Of a DNA stretch of 64,000 nt, positions 8,905 through 17,229 are shown one piece after another. The position numbers and the translations under genes were made by a program. Each line of letters starts with the position of its first letter. Position 1 is the stretch's first letter. A model generated the notes under the pieces. That model was given only the letters and a program-made list of their open reading frames with translations. It was not told the origin of the DNA and made no database searches. Source of the DNA: Candidatus Rhodobacter oscarellae (lineage in GTDB: Bacteria; Pseudomonadota; Alphaproteobacteria; Rhodobacterales; Rhodobacteraceae); the NCBI RefSeq assembly GCF_001078595.1, contig NZ_LFTY01000002.1, forward strand, positions 143,377-207,376. Reading direction: 5' to 3'.

Positions 8905-8924
8905 CCCGCGAATTTTTCCGCGGG
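8905..8924. terminator. Second hairpin between acnB and the lysR-type gene
   Basis: CCCGCG (8905-8910) pairs with CGCGGG (8919-8924) around an AT-rich 8-nt loop. It sits 75 bp beyond the stop of the LysR gene on the minus strand and could stop that transcript, but there is no U-tract on either side, so the role is uncertain. Confidence 0.4.
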
Positions 8925-8998
8925 TGTTAAATTTGGGCTTGTCGGCTATGCGGGACAAAACAGCCTTTCGAAGTGTTCGTATGAATGTCTGGTCCGGC

Positions 8999-9943
8999 TT
9001 ACATGGGCGCTCTTTCCGTTCCGGGCACTTCAAGTTGTTTGTTCAGACGCCACTCTGTAGATTGCTTCGAGTGCTCCGCGAGGTAGTCGATCAGCCGCCG
9101 TGTCAGTTTTTTTTGCGACCCGGTATCCGCCCAGACCGCGTAGATCCCGAACGAGGGCAATTGCCAGTCCTCGCAAACTTCGACCAGAGCACCGGTCTCC
9201 AGATCGTCTTTAATTTCATTCAGCGGCAGGCTCATCAAGCCCAACCCCTGCAAGACCGCCGCGCGACCTGCGGTCACGGCGTCGACCTCCACCCGGATAT
9301 TTTGCAACGTCACGCGGACGTCCTCATCTTTGTAGCGCAGCGAGATCGTGTCTGGCACCACAGAGAGTGAGACAAATTCCGCAGCCGCCAGATCGTTTAG
9401 GTCCGTCAACTCAGGGCGCCTTACAAGGAAGTCCGGCGTGGCGACGATTTTGCGGTGGAACGTGCCGATCCGGCGGCTCTTGAGGGAGCTATCTGCCAAT
9501 GTTCCAAGGCGAATGGCCAGGTCGTAGCCATCCCGGACCAGATCGACGGCCTTATCGCTGCTGTGTATGGATAACGCGACCATGGGATGCGCCTTGGCGA
9601 ATTGCCAAATCGCGTCATGTAACGAGCTGTTCATCCCAAATGCGGGCATTGTCACGCGCAGCGCGCCGACAGGTTGCTCTGCCTCGTCGCTGAGGAGGTC
9701 CATGGCTTCGGCCCCTGCAGAGACCATGCGTCGCGAGGCATCGAGGATCCGTTCGCCCTCGCGCGTCAGCTTCAGCGAGCGCGTGGAACGAAAGAACAGC
9801 GCCGCGCCCAAACGATCTTCGAGTTTCGAGATGTGATGGCTCACCACCGAGGTCGAAAGCTTCAAACGTCGGCCCGCAGCGCTGAAACTGCCCGCCTCAT
9901 GGACAGCAACGAAAATGGCCAGGCCGCGATACTCGTCATTCAT
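8999..9943 (-). CDS. LysR-family transcriptional regulator
   Basis: A 314-residue LysR regulator. The N-terminal winged HTH (about residues 1-60: AIFVAVHEAGSFSAAGRRL, TSVVSHHISKLEDRLG, LFFRSTRSLKLTREG) is followed by a periplasmic-binding-protein-like effector domain (about 90-295; RVTMPAFG, GYDLAIRLG, GRAAVLQGLGLMSLP). It belongs to the CrgA/DhcR-like group with GYDLAIR. It is transcribed divergently from the DUF2218 gene at 10039, with about 95 bp between the starts, the usual arrangement of a LysR protein and its target. A short perfect dyad lies in that gap. Effector unknown. Confidence 0.92.
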   Translation of the reverse strand: MNDEYRGLAIFVAVHEAGSFSAAGRRLKLSTSVVSHHISKLEDRLGAALFFRSTRSLKLTREGERILDASRRMVSAGAEAMDLLSDEAEQPVGALRVTMPAFGMNSSLHDAIWQFAKAHPMVALSIHSSDKAVDLVRDGYDLAIRLGTLADSSLKSRRIGTFHRKIVATPDFLVRRPELTDLNDLAAAEFVSLSVVPDTISLRYKDEDVRVTLQNIRVEVDAVTAGRAAVLQGLGLMSLPLNEIKDDLETGALVEVCEDWQLPSFGIYAVWADTGSQKKLTRRLIDYLAEHSKQSTEWRLNKQLEVPGTERAPM

Positions 9944-9965
9944 CTTTGCAATCCATCGAACAATG

Positions 9966-9976
9966 ATTTCGGAAAT
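9966..9976. promoter_or_regulatory. Candidate LysR-type operator dyad
   Basis: A perfect 11-bp inverted repeat, ATTTC-G-GAAAT, lies between the divergent LysR gene and the DUF2218 operon, 22 bp from the LysR start. Its size and place suit the T-N11-A boxes of this family; binding is inferred only. Confidence 0.35.
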
Positions 9977-10038
9977 ATACCGCTAATCGAAACGCTGCGC
10001 CGAGTCTAGATTGACCGCAGTTACCGAGAAGGACCGAC

Positions 10039-10323
10039 ATGTCTCAGACCACTGCCATCGTCGCCACCAAGAACGCCAGCCGCTACCTTCAACAGCTCTG
10101 CAAGCATTTTGCGCACAAGGTCGAGGTCGAGTTCACCCGCGCAGAGGGCACCGTCACACTGCCCTTCGGCACCTGCCGCTTGTCTGCTGATCCCGAGCAT
10201 CTGTCGATGTCCGGCGCGTCGGAGGCTGACAACTTGCCACGCTTAGAACGCTTTCTTGAGAACCATCTGGCACGGTTTGCCTTTCGCGAAAACCCGACCA
10301 TCGAATGGCAAAGATCGATTTAA
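10039..10323 (+). CDS. DUF2218 domain protein
   Basis: A 94-residue protein that is essentially one DUF2218 domain: NASRYLQQLCKHFAHKVEVEF at the N-terminus, a GTVTLPFGTCRLSA strand pair, and the terminal HLARFAFRENPTIEWQ. As I recall, this domain also occurs in or beside siderophore-interacting proteins, so a link with iron uptake is possible. AGAAGGA lies 6 nt before the ATG. It leads a four-gene set divergent from the LysR gene. A second, damaged copy of this family lies at 19194 beside an iron-siderophore importer. Molecular function not established. Confidence 0.85.
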   Translation: MSQTTAIVATKNASRYLQQLCKHFAHKVEVEFTRAEGTVTLPFGTCRLSADPEHLSMSGASEADNLPRLERFLENHLARFAFRENPTIEWQRSI

Positions 10324-10345
10324 AATCAAACAGAAAGAGTATGTT

Positions 10346-11233
10346 ATGACTGGCACACCACAGCTTTCGCGCCGCGCATTGTTGCAAGGCGCGACCCTGA
10401 CCGTCGGCGCTGCGGCGCTATTGCGCACCGCGTTCAAGCCAACCCCAGCCTTGGCCCAGCAGGGCGACATGCCCCCCGGCACCGTGCACAGCTTTGCCAA
10501 AGGCGGCGTCACCTTCCACAGTTACGTTTCACCCGCGATGGTGGTGAATGTAACCGCCCATGTGGTCGAGTTCGACGACGCACTGATGCTCGTTGACAGC
10601 ACCTTTATGCCACCCACCGCGGCGGAGGTCGCGGGGTTGATTTCCGCAGCCGGCAAACCTGTCGCTCAGGCGATCACTAGCCACGAGCATCCTGACCATT
10701 GGGGCGGCGCGCCGGCATTCGAGGGCATCACCTTTGACACGCTGCCAGAGATTCGGGAGGGCATTCGCGCTGAATCCGGCGGCGATTTTGGCACGCCCAC
10801 CAACGTGCTGGACGGCGGCGACATCATCCCTGGCATGACCGAGATCGCGGGCGTGCCTGTTGATTTCCGCCATTATCGTGACAACGAGGCTCCGCATATG
10901 CTGGTGGCGGTGCTGCCGGAGCAGCAGGTCGCGATCGTTCAGGACCTTGTCTATAACGGCGTGTTCTTCGCCCCTGGTGTGAACCGCAAGAACTGGATCG
11001 CCACGCTTGAGGAGCTGCGCGATGACCCGGCCTGCGAGACGCTCTTGGTTGGCCACGGCCTGCCGACCTCGCGGGGCGAGCTGGATACCGCGATCGCTTA
11101 TGTCAAGGCGATGGACGAAGTGCTGGCCACGGCGGCCAACCCTGAAGAGGCCTCGGCACAGATCAAAGCGGCCTACCCAGGCTACGGCGGCGACTTCCTG
11201 CTCAGCTTGATCGCAGAATACTGGGATCGGTGA
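10346..11233 (+). CDS. Tat-exported metallo-beta-lactamase-fold hydrolase
   Basis: A 295-residue protein with a twin-arginine leader (S8-R9-R10-ALLQG, hydrophobic 16-26, likely cleavage after PALA37). The MBL metal-site motif H113-x-H115-x-D117-H118 (SHEHPDHWGG) is intact, and a later GHG (VGHGLPTS) could supply a further ligand. Substrate unknown; the fold includes lactamases, glyoxalases, quorum lactonases and sulfatases. The start at 10346 follows AGAAAGAG by 6 nt; the frame continues upstream into the DUF2218 gene but lacks a ribosome-binding site there. It is 22 bp downstream of the DUF2218 stop and presumably cotranscribed. Confidence 0.85.
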   Translation: MTGTPQLSRRALLQGATLTVGAAALLRTAFKPTPALAQQGDMPPGTVHSFAKGGVTFHSYVSPAMVVNVTAHVVEFDDALMLVDSTFMPPTAAEVAGLISAAGKPVAQAITSHEHPDHWGGAPAFEGITFDTLPEIREGIRAESGGDFGTPTNVLDGGDIIPGMTEIAGVPVDFRHYRDNEAPHMLVAVLPEQQVAIVQDLVYNGVFFAPGVNRKNWIATLEELRDDPACETLLVGHGLPTSRGELDTAIAYVKAMDEVLATAANPEEASAQIKAAYPGYGGDFLLSLIAEYWDR

Positions 11234-11298
11234 GACCAAGTTCGGGACGTGGTCTGCGCCGCGTTCCTTTTTTTAAAAACGATAAGGAGAACCAAAAC

Positions 11299-12525
11299 AT
11301 GAACAGATTAAAATCCAAACTGATGGGCGCGACGCTTGCTGCGCTGATGCCTTTTGCGGCCTCTGCCGGAACGGACATCAAGTTCGCCGGGGCGCTGGAA
11401 TTCTCGGACGACGGCGTGCTGTTTGTGGGCGACAACCACGCTGGCGCCATCGTTGCGCTGGATCTGACCAGCGCGGTCGCTCCCGAGGCGGTCAAGCCGG
11501 TCTTCATCGGCGACATCGACAAGCAGATCGCCGATGCGGTCGGGGTTGGCCCGAACGCAGTTGAGATCAATGACATGGCTGTCCACCCAGTCACGCGGGA
11601 GATCTATATCTCGGTGACGCGCATTAGTGCCCATGGCTCGCGCGCCGTTTTGGTCCGCGTCACACAAGCCGGTGAGATCGCGCTGGTGGATCTTACTCAG
11701 ACCGCCTCGACCACCCAGCCGCTGCAGCACTTCCCTGAGGAGGAGACCAAGTTCCGCCCGCGCGGCATCATGGGCCAACCGCCCATGGCGAGGGACTTGG
11801 CGAAGGGCGACATACCGCTCAGCTCAATGGCGATCATGGACATGGAGTACCACAACGGTGAGCTCTTTGTATCCGGCGTGGCCTACGACAGCTTCCTGTC
11901 GACGCTGCGGCGCATGTCCTATCCATTTGATGGCGCGCAAAGCACCGCCAGCGTCGAGATGTATCACATCGCCCATGACCAGTACGAGACCCGTGCACCT
12001 GTGCGCGCGATGTCGGTCGAGATGATCGACGGCAAAGAGCAGCTAGTCGCGGCCTATACCTGTAGCCCAATTGTGCTGATCCCGCTTGAGGACATCCAAG
12101 ACGGTGAAAAGATCGCCGCGCGCACCATTGCCGATTATGGCAACGGTCAGCCGTTGGACATGGTGTCGTACAGCCTCTTTGGCCAGGACGCTCTGTTTCT
12201 GACCAGCAACAGCCGCTCGCCCCAGGTGATCCCTATGACAGCGTTGCAGGATGCAAAGGTCGTTACGGATGCCGATTTTGAACGCGGTGGCAAGTTCGAC
12301 CTCTCGCCCGAGATGCCGTTCGGCCCGGTTGGCAAAGCGGTGATGTTCGACGGCATGTCCATGCATATCGACCAGCTGAGCGAACAGCTCTTTGTGTCGA
12401 TCACGCGCGACATGTACACGGGCAGCCTGAACCTGGATTCGAATGCCAGTATGTTCCCCAATCGGCTGCATAACCTGACTGCGGAGTTCGACTTTCCGCA
12501 GTACCATGCCGAAAAGGACGGCTAG
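11299..12525 (+). CDS. Secreted protein of unknown function, beta-propeller-like
   Basis: A 408-residue protein with a Sec signal peptide (MNRLKSKLMGATLAALMPFAASA, cleavage near residue 23). The mature part has recurring strand-turn blocks such as GALEFSDDGVLFVGD, MAVHPVTREIYISVTR and MDMEYHNGELFVSGVAY, which resemble blades of a beta-propeller, but I cannot name a family. AAGGAGA 8 nt before the ATG gives a strong ribosome-binding site. It sits 65 bp after the MBL-fold gene and 4 bp before the next secreted protein, so the three probably act together in the periplasm or outside the cell. Confidence 0.8.
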   Translation: MNRLKSKLMGATLAALMPFAASAGTDIKFAGALEFSDDGVLFVGDNHAGAIVALDLTSAVAPEAVKPVFIGDIDKQIADAVGVGPNAVEINDMAVHPVTREIYISVTRISAHGSRAVLVRVTQAGEIALVDLTQTASTTQPLQHFPEEETKFRPRGIMGQPPMARDLAKGDIPLSSMAIMDMEYHNGELFVSGVAYDSFLSTLRRMSYPFDGAQSTASVEMYHIAHDQYETRAPVRAMSVEMIDGKEQLVAAYTCSPIVLIPLEDIQDGEKIAARTIADYGNGQPLDMVSYSLFGQDALFLTSNSRSPQVIPMTALQDAKVVTDADFERGGKFDLSPEMPFGPVGKAVMFDGMSMHIDQLSEQLFVSITRDMYTGSLNLDSNASMFPNRLHNLTAEFDFPQYHAEKDG

Positions 12526-12529
12526 CGCC

Positions 12530-13627
12530 ATGCGTTTTTCGATCCCGCTGAGACTGTTACGTGCCCTATGTGCAAGTGTGTTTCTCACCGGCGGGATCGG
12601 AACTGCTGCCCTGGGGGACCAGGGCAGCATTACCTTTCCGACCGTACCCACGGACCCGGTGGTCCTGCAAGGTGCCGAGACCACCGACGCGTTCGAGGTC
12701 TTTGTCGGCGCGGCAGGTGATTGCTGCGACGGGCGAAGGCCCATCACCGGGCGTTATCAGTCCGGCCCAAGCGGCCTGGCCTTCACCCCAAGCTTTGGCT
12801 TTGAACCTGGGCAGCCTTATGTGCTGCGTCATGCTAAGACGGGGCACCTCACGGAATTTGCCCTTGCCAGCGCTGTCAAGCCACCGCAAGTGACTGCGGT
12901 TGCCCCTACGGGCGACACGCTGCCCGAGAACACGCTGCGCTTCTACATTCATTTCTCTCAGCCAATGAAACCTCATGTGGCGCAGGACTACATTCGGCTG
13001 GAGGACGCCCAAGGAAACATTGATGATGCCGCCTTTATGCAGTTCAAACAAGAACTTTGGAGTCCCGACCGCACCCGTCTGACTCTGCTGATGGACCCCG
13101 GACGGATCAAGCGCGGTGTGGCGCAGAACGTGACCCTTGGACCCGCGCTGGAAGAGGGTAAAAGCTATAAGCTGGTTGTAGAGGGCGGATGGCCGACCGC
13201 GTCGGGCAGCGGCGAGACGGACAGGTTCGAAAAGGCGTTTGCAGTGACCGCGCCGTTGCGGACACTGCCCGACGTCGCGAATTGGGCCGTTTCGGCTCCC
13301 AGGTCGAGCACCACCGATCCCATAGTGGTCAACTTTGACAGGCCCTTCGATTCCATCCAGTTGCAGGCCGCAATCCAGGTGCATTCAGGATCCAGCCTAG
13401 CCCGAGCCGGAACATCACATGTCAACAACTCGGGACAAACCTGGACTTTTGTGCCGTCGGGTAACTGGGCAACGGATATTACATTGTCAATAAACCCCAC
13501 TCTTGAAGACGTCGCCGGGAACAATTTCAGAGAACTCCTGGACCATGCAGTGGGTACAGACGGTCTGGAAATTGACCGAATATCTGTGCCGGTGGCCTTA
13601 TTGCCATCCGTGGAAGTCACTGATTAG
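12530..13627 (+). CDS. Secreted protein with Ig-like (SbsA-type) segments, unknown function
   Basis: A 365-residue protein starting at the ATG 4 bp after the previous stop. An N-terminal hydrophobic segment (residues 7-27) suggests a signal peptide. A Cys-Cys-Asp triplet lies near residue 65 (GDCCDGRRP). At about 125-150 the segment TLPENTLRFYIHFSQPM is typical of bacterial Ig-like domains that precede a conserved Ser/Gln-Pro-Met turn; a second such stretch (TDPIVVNFDRPFDSIQL, and PTLEDVAGNNF near the C-terminus) supports repeated Ig-like modules. It ends the LysR-divergent operon. Function unknown. Confidence 0.75.
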   Translation: MRFSIPLRLLRALCASVFLTGGIGTAALGDQGSITFPTVPTDPVVLQGAETTDAFEVFVGAAGDCCDGRRPITGRYQSGPSGLAFTPSFGFEPGQPYVLRHAKTGHLTEFALASAVKPPQVTAVAPTGDTLPENTLRFYIHFSQPMKPHVAQDYIRLEDAQGNIDDAAFMQFKQELWSPDRTRLTLLMDPGRIKRGVAQNVTLGPALEEGKSYKLVVEGGWPTASGSGETDRFEKAFAVTAPLRTLPDVANWAVSAPRSSTTDPIVVNFDRPFDSIQLQAAIQVHSGSSLARAGTSHVNNSGQTWTFVPSGNWATDITLSINPTLEDVAGNNFRELLDHAVGTDGLEIDRISVPVALLPSVEVTD

Positions 13628-13674
13628 GGGCGGTGTTATTTTGGGACATTTGGGATTGAAGCTCGACTAAGTTA

Positions 13675-13704
13675 GACCGCCTTCCACGTTGCGGCGGTCT
13701 TATA
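13675..13704 (+). terminator. Hairpin after the secreted-protein operon
   Basis: GACCGCC (13675-13681) pairs with GGCGGTC (13693-13699) around an 11-nt loop and is followed by TTATA. It lies 47 bp after the stop of the operon. The U-tract is short, so termination strength is uncertain. Confidence 0.5.
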
Positions 13705-13849
13705 CATTGCGGCCATTGGTGCACTCTGAAGCATTTGTCGATTTGGGCTCTTCGCCGACATCGGAGGCAGCGCAGCATCCTGTGATAAGTTGCCTCCGTC
13801 AACGTCGGGTTGTCGTTGTGGGAGGGTACGGCGGATCGGAGGATCAGTT

Positions 13850-14482
13850 ATGGAAACACCAAACTTACCTGCCATTCGCGCGCTTCGCCCTGCTTGGAAC
13901 AAGGGCCGTATTGTTGGTCAAAAGCGACCACTGAAGCCCAAGCATGTCTTGGCAATCCGCGTCCGACTTGAATTAGCAGAGAACCATCGCGACCTTGCGC
14001 TTTTCAACATGGCGATCGACAGCAAGCTTCGCGGCTGTGATCTTGTGAAGCTGAAGGTCGTCGACGTGATGGCATCGGGGCAAATGAAAGAACGCGCCTC
14101 GGTCCTGCAAAGTAAAACTCAGAAACCTGTCCGCTTTGAGATTTCCGAGGGCACTCGGACTTCCGTTGAGAAGTGGATGGAGGATCGGCTCATGGTTGGC
14201 TCAGAGTATCTTTGGCCGGGCCGTTTCCATGAACGACTGCATATATCGACCCGTCAGTACGCTCGGATCGTCCGCGACTGGGTCACGTCCATTGGCCTTG
14301 AGGCAAGTGCGTACGGGACACATTCGATGCGAAGAACCAAAGTGACGCAGATCTACAAGAAAACCGGCAACCTGCGCGCAGTCCAATTGCTGCTCGGTCA
14401 TACGAAGATGGATAGCACCGTCCGCTATCTCGGAGTTGAGTTGGAAGATGCCTTGGCTATCGCGGAGGCTATTGAAATCTAA
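13850..14482 (+). CDS. Short tyrosine recombinase/integrase
   Basis: A 210-residue protein with all catalytic positions of a tyrosine recombinase: R61 (KLRGCDL), K89, H158-x2-R161 (HSMRRTK), H184 (LLGHTKMDSTVRYLG) and the nucleophile Y193. The N-terminal core-binding domain is much reduced compared with the usual 300-400 residues. GGAGGATC precedes the ATG with a 4-nt gap from the end of the motif. It stands alone, at the left end of a stretch rich in broken genes and an IS element, which fits a remnant of an integrated element. Codon use is more AT-rich than in the flanking housekeeping genes. Confidence 0.85.
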   Translation: METPNLPAIRALRPAWNKGRIVGQKRPLKPKHVLAIRVRLELAENHRDLALFNMAIDSKLRGCDLVKLKVVDVMASGQMKERASVLQSKTQKPVRFEISEGTRTSVEKWMEDRLMVGSEYLWPGRFHERLHISTRQYARIVRDWVTSIGLEASAYGTHSMRRTKVTQIYKKTGNLRAVQLLLGHTKMDSTVRYLGVELEDALAIAEAIEI

Positions 14483-14607
14483 GCATTTGGGCCGTTCGCA
14501 AGGGCGGCCCAAAGCCGCTACCCGCTGACGTTGCACCGCGGCACGACAAGGCTGCCATTGAGGTTGTTTCCATTGCTTGTGAACGTTCTGCGAATGGATC
14601 AGTGACT

Positions 14608-15180
14608 CTAGACGGCTGATTGACCCTGCATTGCGTTTTTCTTTGCATCGGCAATTCGCTTTTTAAGAATATTGTTCTGACGAACGCGAATGCAGTTGCC
14701 GACGAAAACCAATAGGGTCCAGGAAACAACCGTGAGTAGCAAGACGTGCTGGACGTGCACTCCAACCAGAGCGACATAGACCCACGCGCTGATAACAGAA
14801 CTGTATGTGAGAATCGAAGCCCAAGTGTTCCCAATAAAAAAGTACGCGGAGTCCGGCTCCCCAATGAAAGTGCCTGTATGGTTTTCTTGTCAAAGGAGTT
14901 CATTTTCCAGATTACGACCACAATTGCTTAGAGAATTGCATCACTGAATTTCGCGCAGCTCATAGATAAACAGACCAATCGTAACAAATGCGCCAAAAAG
15001 TCCGATTGCACCAAGATGTTCGTTAGCATTTGCGTCTTCGCCACCAAGGAGAAGATTGATGCCCCTCCCAGAAGCGAATGGAAGGACGGTCAAGAGTTTT
15101 GCGCGAAAGTCCGCTATTCCGTCATGTGCGCGGCAGACTTCGTCATATACGGTTGTCAATGCTTCTATGTCTCTTGCCAT
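14608..15180 (-). pseudogene. Membrane protein gene interrupted by two in-frame TGA codons
   Basis: Read on the minus strand from the ATG at 15180, one frame runs 191 codons to the TAG at 14608, broken only by TGA at 14943-14941 and at 14892-14890. Before the first TGA are 79 residues ending in a membrane helix (LGAIGLFGAFVTIGLFIYELREIQ). Between the TGAs come 16 residues (CNSLSNCGRNLENELL). After the second come two more membrane helices (SILTYSSVISAWVYVALVG and VLLLTVVSWTLLVFVGN) and a basic tail. The continuity of frame and of membrane topology argues for one ancestral protein of about 190 residues, with CGA- or GGA-like codons mutated to TGA. Function unknown. The N-terminal 79-residue fragment could still be made. 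Confidence 0.65.
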
Positions 15181-15538
15181 TTCGAAACCTTCGTATTCGG
15201 TAAAAGCGAAATTCCTATTTGCCCCTAAAAGGTATCGTCCTTACCGGAGTGATTGCAACGGCCCAAAACCGACATTGATCACGGCGTTCTGATGCTGCAG
15301 TCGCAGCCCGCATTGCGGACATTGGCGCTCATCGGCAGAACATCGAATTTGGAAATGACCGGGTCGCGGACATAGCGCACTTCCGCTGCGGCTGTGCTAA
15401 TGGCCGCTTTTGCGTCGTGGCAACGGATTTTGCTGGATTGTCGATGTTCGCAGACTTTTAATCACATACTAATCGCAACACCGTCTGGCGATCGCTTAGT
15501 ACTGCAGAGAAGAGCTGCAAGACCCACTATTTGAGGCT
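15181..15538. other. Non-coding gap
   Basis: 358 bp between the broken membrane gene and the ABC transporter ATPase. I see no credible coding frame. It contains degenerate pieces (GGCCCAAAACCGACATTG near 15259, and CGCATTGCGGACATT near 15310) that resemble similar scraps near 14490, 20900 and 21240. Confidence 0.5.
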
Positions 15539-16291
15539 CTAGCTTAGTACGATCCGGCCGCCGTCTATTTCAATTAATTCTGCATCAGTTTCAAAAACAT
15601 CCCGAATAAGGGCTGCATCAATCACTTCTATTGGAGATCCTTGCCTCGCAATCCGACCACCTTTCATGGCGACGACTCGGTCCGCGTACCGCGAAGCGAT
15701 ATTGATGTCATGGACAACAATGACGATTGTTTTGCCATGATCGTCGCTTACTCTTCTCAATATTCGCATCAAGGTTCGGCTGCCAGCGAGGTCGAGGTTG
15801 TTGAGCGGCTCGTCGAGAAGCATGTACGTTGTGTCTTGGGCAAAGATCATCGCGATTTGGGCACGTTGACGCTGTCCACCGGACAAAGTTTCAAGAGACC
15901 GATCGGCCAGATCTTCTATCCCAAGAACTTCAATCGCCTCTTTGACTTTCGCATGATCAGCTGCGCTGGGACGGCCTGCATGATAAGGATGGCGTCCAAA
16001 GTTCACCAATTCGCGCACTGTGAGCCGCAGCGGTTGATCAGGCATTTGCGGCAGGATCGACAGGCGCTGCGCCAGTTCTCGGTCGGAACACTGCCCGATC
16101 TGTAAATCGTCCACATGGACAGTGCCCAATTGAATGCGTTCGAGCCGTGCAATCAGCGATAGCAGGGTGGATTTTCCCGCGCCGTTGGGGCCGATAAGCG
16201 CCGTTATGCCAGCGCGAGGAATGTCGGCATTGATGCCGGACAAGATCGGCTTGCCCCCGATCTGATGGGACAGGTTTTCAATCTTGATCAA
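15539..16291 (-). CDS. Iron-siderophore ABC transporter, ATP-binding protein
   Basis: FecE/CeuD-like ATPase of 250 residues that powers uptake of a ferric chelate. Walker A GPNGAGKST at 34-42, signature LSGGQ at 136-140, Walker B YMLLDE at 156-161. The start is a TTG that overlaps the TGA of the upstream permease (TTGA); no ATG or GTG lies near. It is the last gene of a four-gene minus-strand operon (binding protein, two permeases, ATPase). The substrate class follows from the FecCD-type permeases and the siderophore-type binding protein. Confidence 0.93.
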   Translation of the reverse strand: MIKIENLSHQIGGKPILSGINADIPRAGITALIGPNGAGKSTLLSLIARLERIQLGTVHVDDLQIGQCSDRELAQRLSILPQMPDQPLRLTVRELVNFGRHPYHAGRPSAADHAKVKEAIEVLGIEDLADRSLETLSGGQRQRAQIAMIFAQDTTYMLLDEPLNNLDLAGSRTLMRILRRVSDDHGKTIVIVVHDINIASRYADRVVAMKGGRIARQGSPIEVIDAALIRDVFETDAELIEIDGGRIVLS

Positions 16292-17229
16292 CGTCGTAGA
16301 CCTTTCAGAAGAAGCATCAAAAAAACCAGCCCGCCAACCAGATCAATTACAACCGACAACGGCGTCGTGAGCTGAAAGACGCGCTCCATCAACAATTGCC
16401 CCCCGACAAGTGTGACCCCCGCGATTAAGGCTGCCGATGGGAACAGATAGCGATGTGTCTCGGTCCGAGTGATAAGGCGGGCGATGCTGACCACCAGAAG
16501 CCCAAGGAACGCGACCGGTCCCACAAGGGCGGTCGAGACTGAGACAAGGATTGCGATGAGGATCAGGACCTCTAGTTCCAACCTGCGTGGGGGTTCGCCC
16601 AGCGTTATGGCGGTTCCCCGACCAAGCGCCAGAACATCCAGCCGGTGTCGCAGCTGCCAGGCACGCGCGAAGACGAAAGATGTGATGACGGCAGCCAGCG
16701 CCAAAAGATCTGTTTCAATCTGCGTAAACCGCGCGAAGGACGCGACCTGGACCACAGCAAATTCGTTTGGGTCCATCATCCGTTGCAAGAAAGATGTCAG
16801 CGACCGACACAACGCCCCAAAGATGATGCCCGTCAGAACCATGCGCAACAGGTCCGAGCGTGCTGTGATCAGCATTGTGCTGAACAGCAGCAATGACGCA
16901 CAGGTGAGCGCGACGGCTGCCACAAGAAACGTTATCTGAGGCTGCACCTGCACAAAGTTCATGCCCCCAAAAGCAAAGACCGCCGACGTCAGTAAGAAGA
17001 CATAGAGCGCATCAAAGCCCATGATCGAGGGCGTTAGAATGCGGTTCTGCGTGATCGTTTGGAACATCAATGTCGCCGTGGACACAGAAACGCCCACCAG
17101 CAGCAGGGCCGCGAGTTTGGTTCCCCGAAAAGGCAGCACAAAACCCCACGGCGCGCGGGCGCCCCAGGTCATGTAGAGCATGCAACACAGCCCCAGCAGC
17201 GCCACCAATAGCCATAAGCGCCTAGCCAT
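16288..17229 (-). CDS. Iron-siderophore ABC transporter, FecCD-family permease (second)
   Basis: A 313-residue inner-membrane permease with about nine hydrophobic segments, starting at MARRLWLLVALLG. Family signatures include GVSVSTATLMFQTITQNRILTPSIMGFD near residue 60 and LVGPVAFLGLLVVSIARLI near 225. I chose the ATG at 17229, which overlaps the upstream permease stop by 8 nt; an upstream in-frame extension would add residues not expected in this family. It resembles the second permease of CeuBC/FatDC/YclNO-type importers for catecholate or related siderophores. Confidence 0.9.
   Translation of the reverse strand: MARRLWLLVALLGLCCMLYMTWGARAPWGFVLPFRGTKLAALLLVGVSVSTATLMFQTITQNRILTPSIMGFDALYVFLLTSAVFAFGGMNFVQVQPQITFLVAAVALTCASLLLFSTMLITARSDLLRMVLTGIIFGALCRSLTSFLQRMMDPNEFAVVQVASFARFTQIETDLLALAAVITSFVFARAWQLRHRLDVLALGRGTAITLGEPPRRLELEVLILIAILVSVSTALVGPVAFLGLLVVSIARLITRTETHRYLFPSAALIAGVTLVGGQLLMERVFQLTTPLSVVIDLVGGLVFLMLLLKGLRR

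Noticed and set aside
14608..14903. Single-base frameshift at an A4 run starting from an ATG at 14903, as the cause of the broken membrane gene
   Set aside because: The upstream 79-residue frame is already in register with the downstream helices; two nonsense changes explain the whole 191-codon frame without an indel. It remains a weaker alternative.
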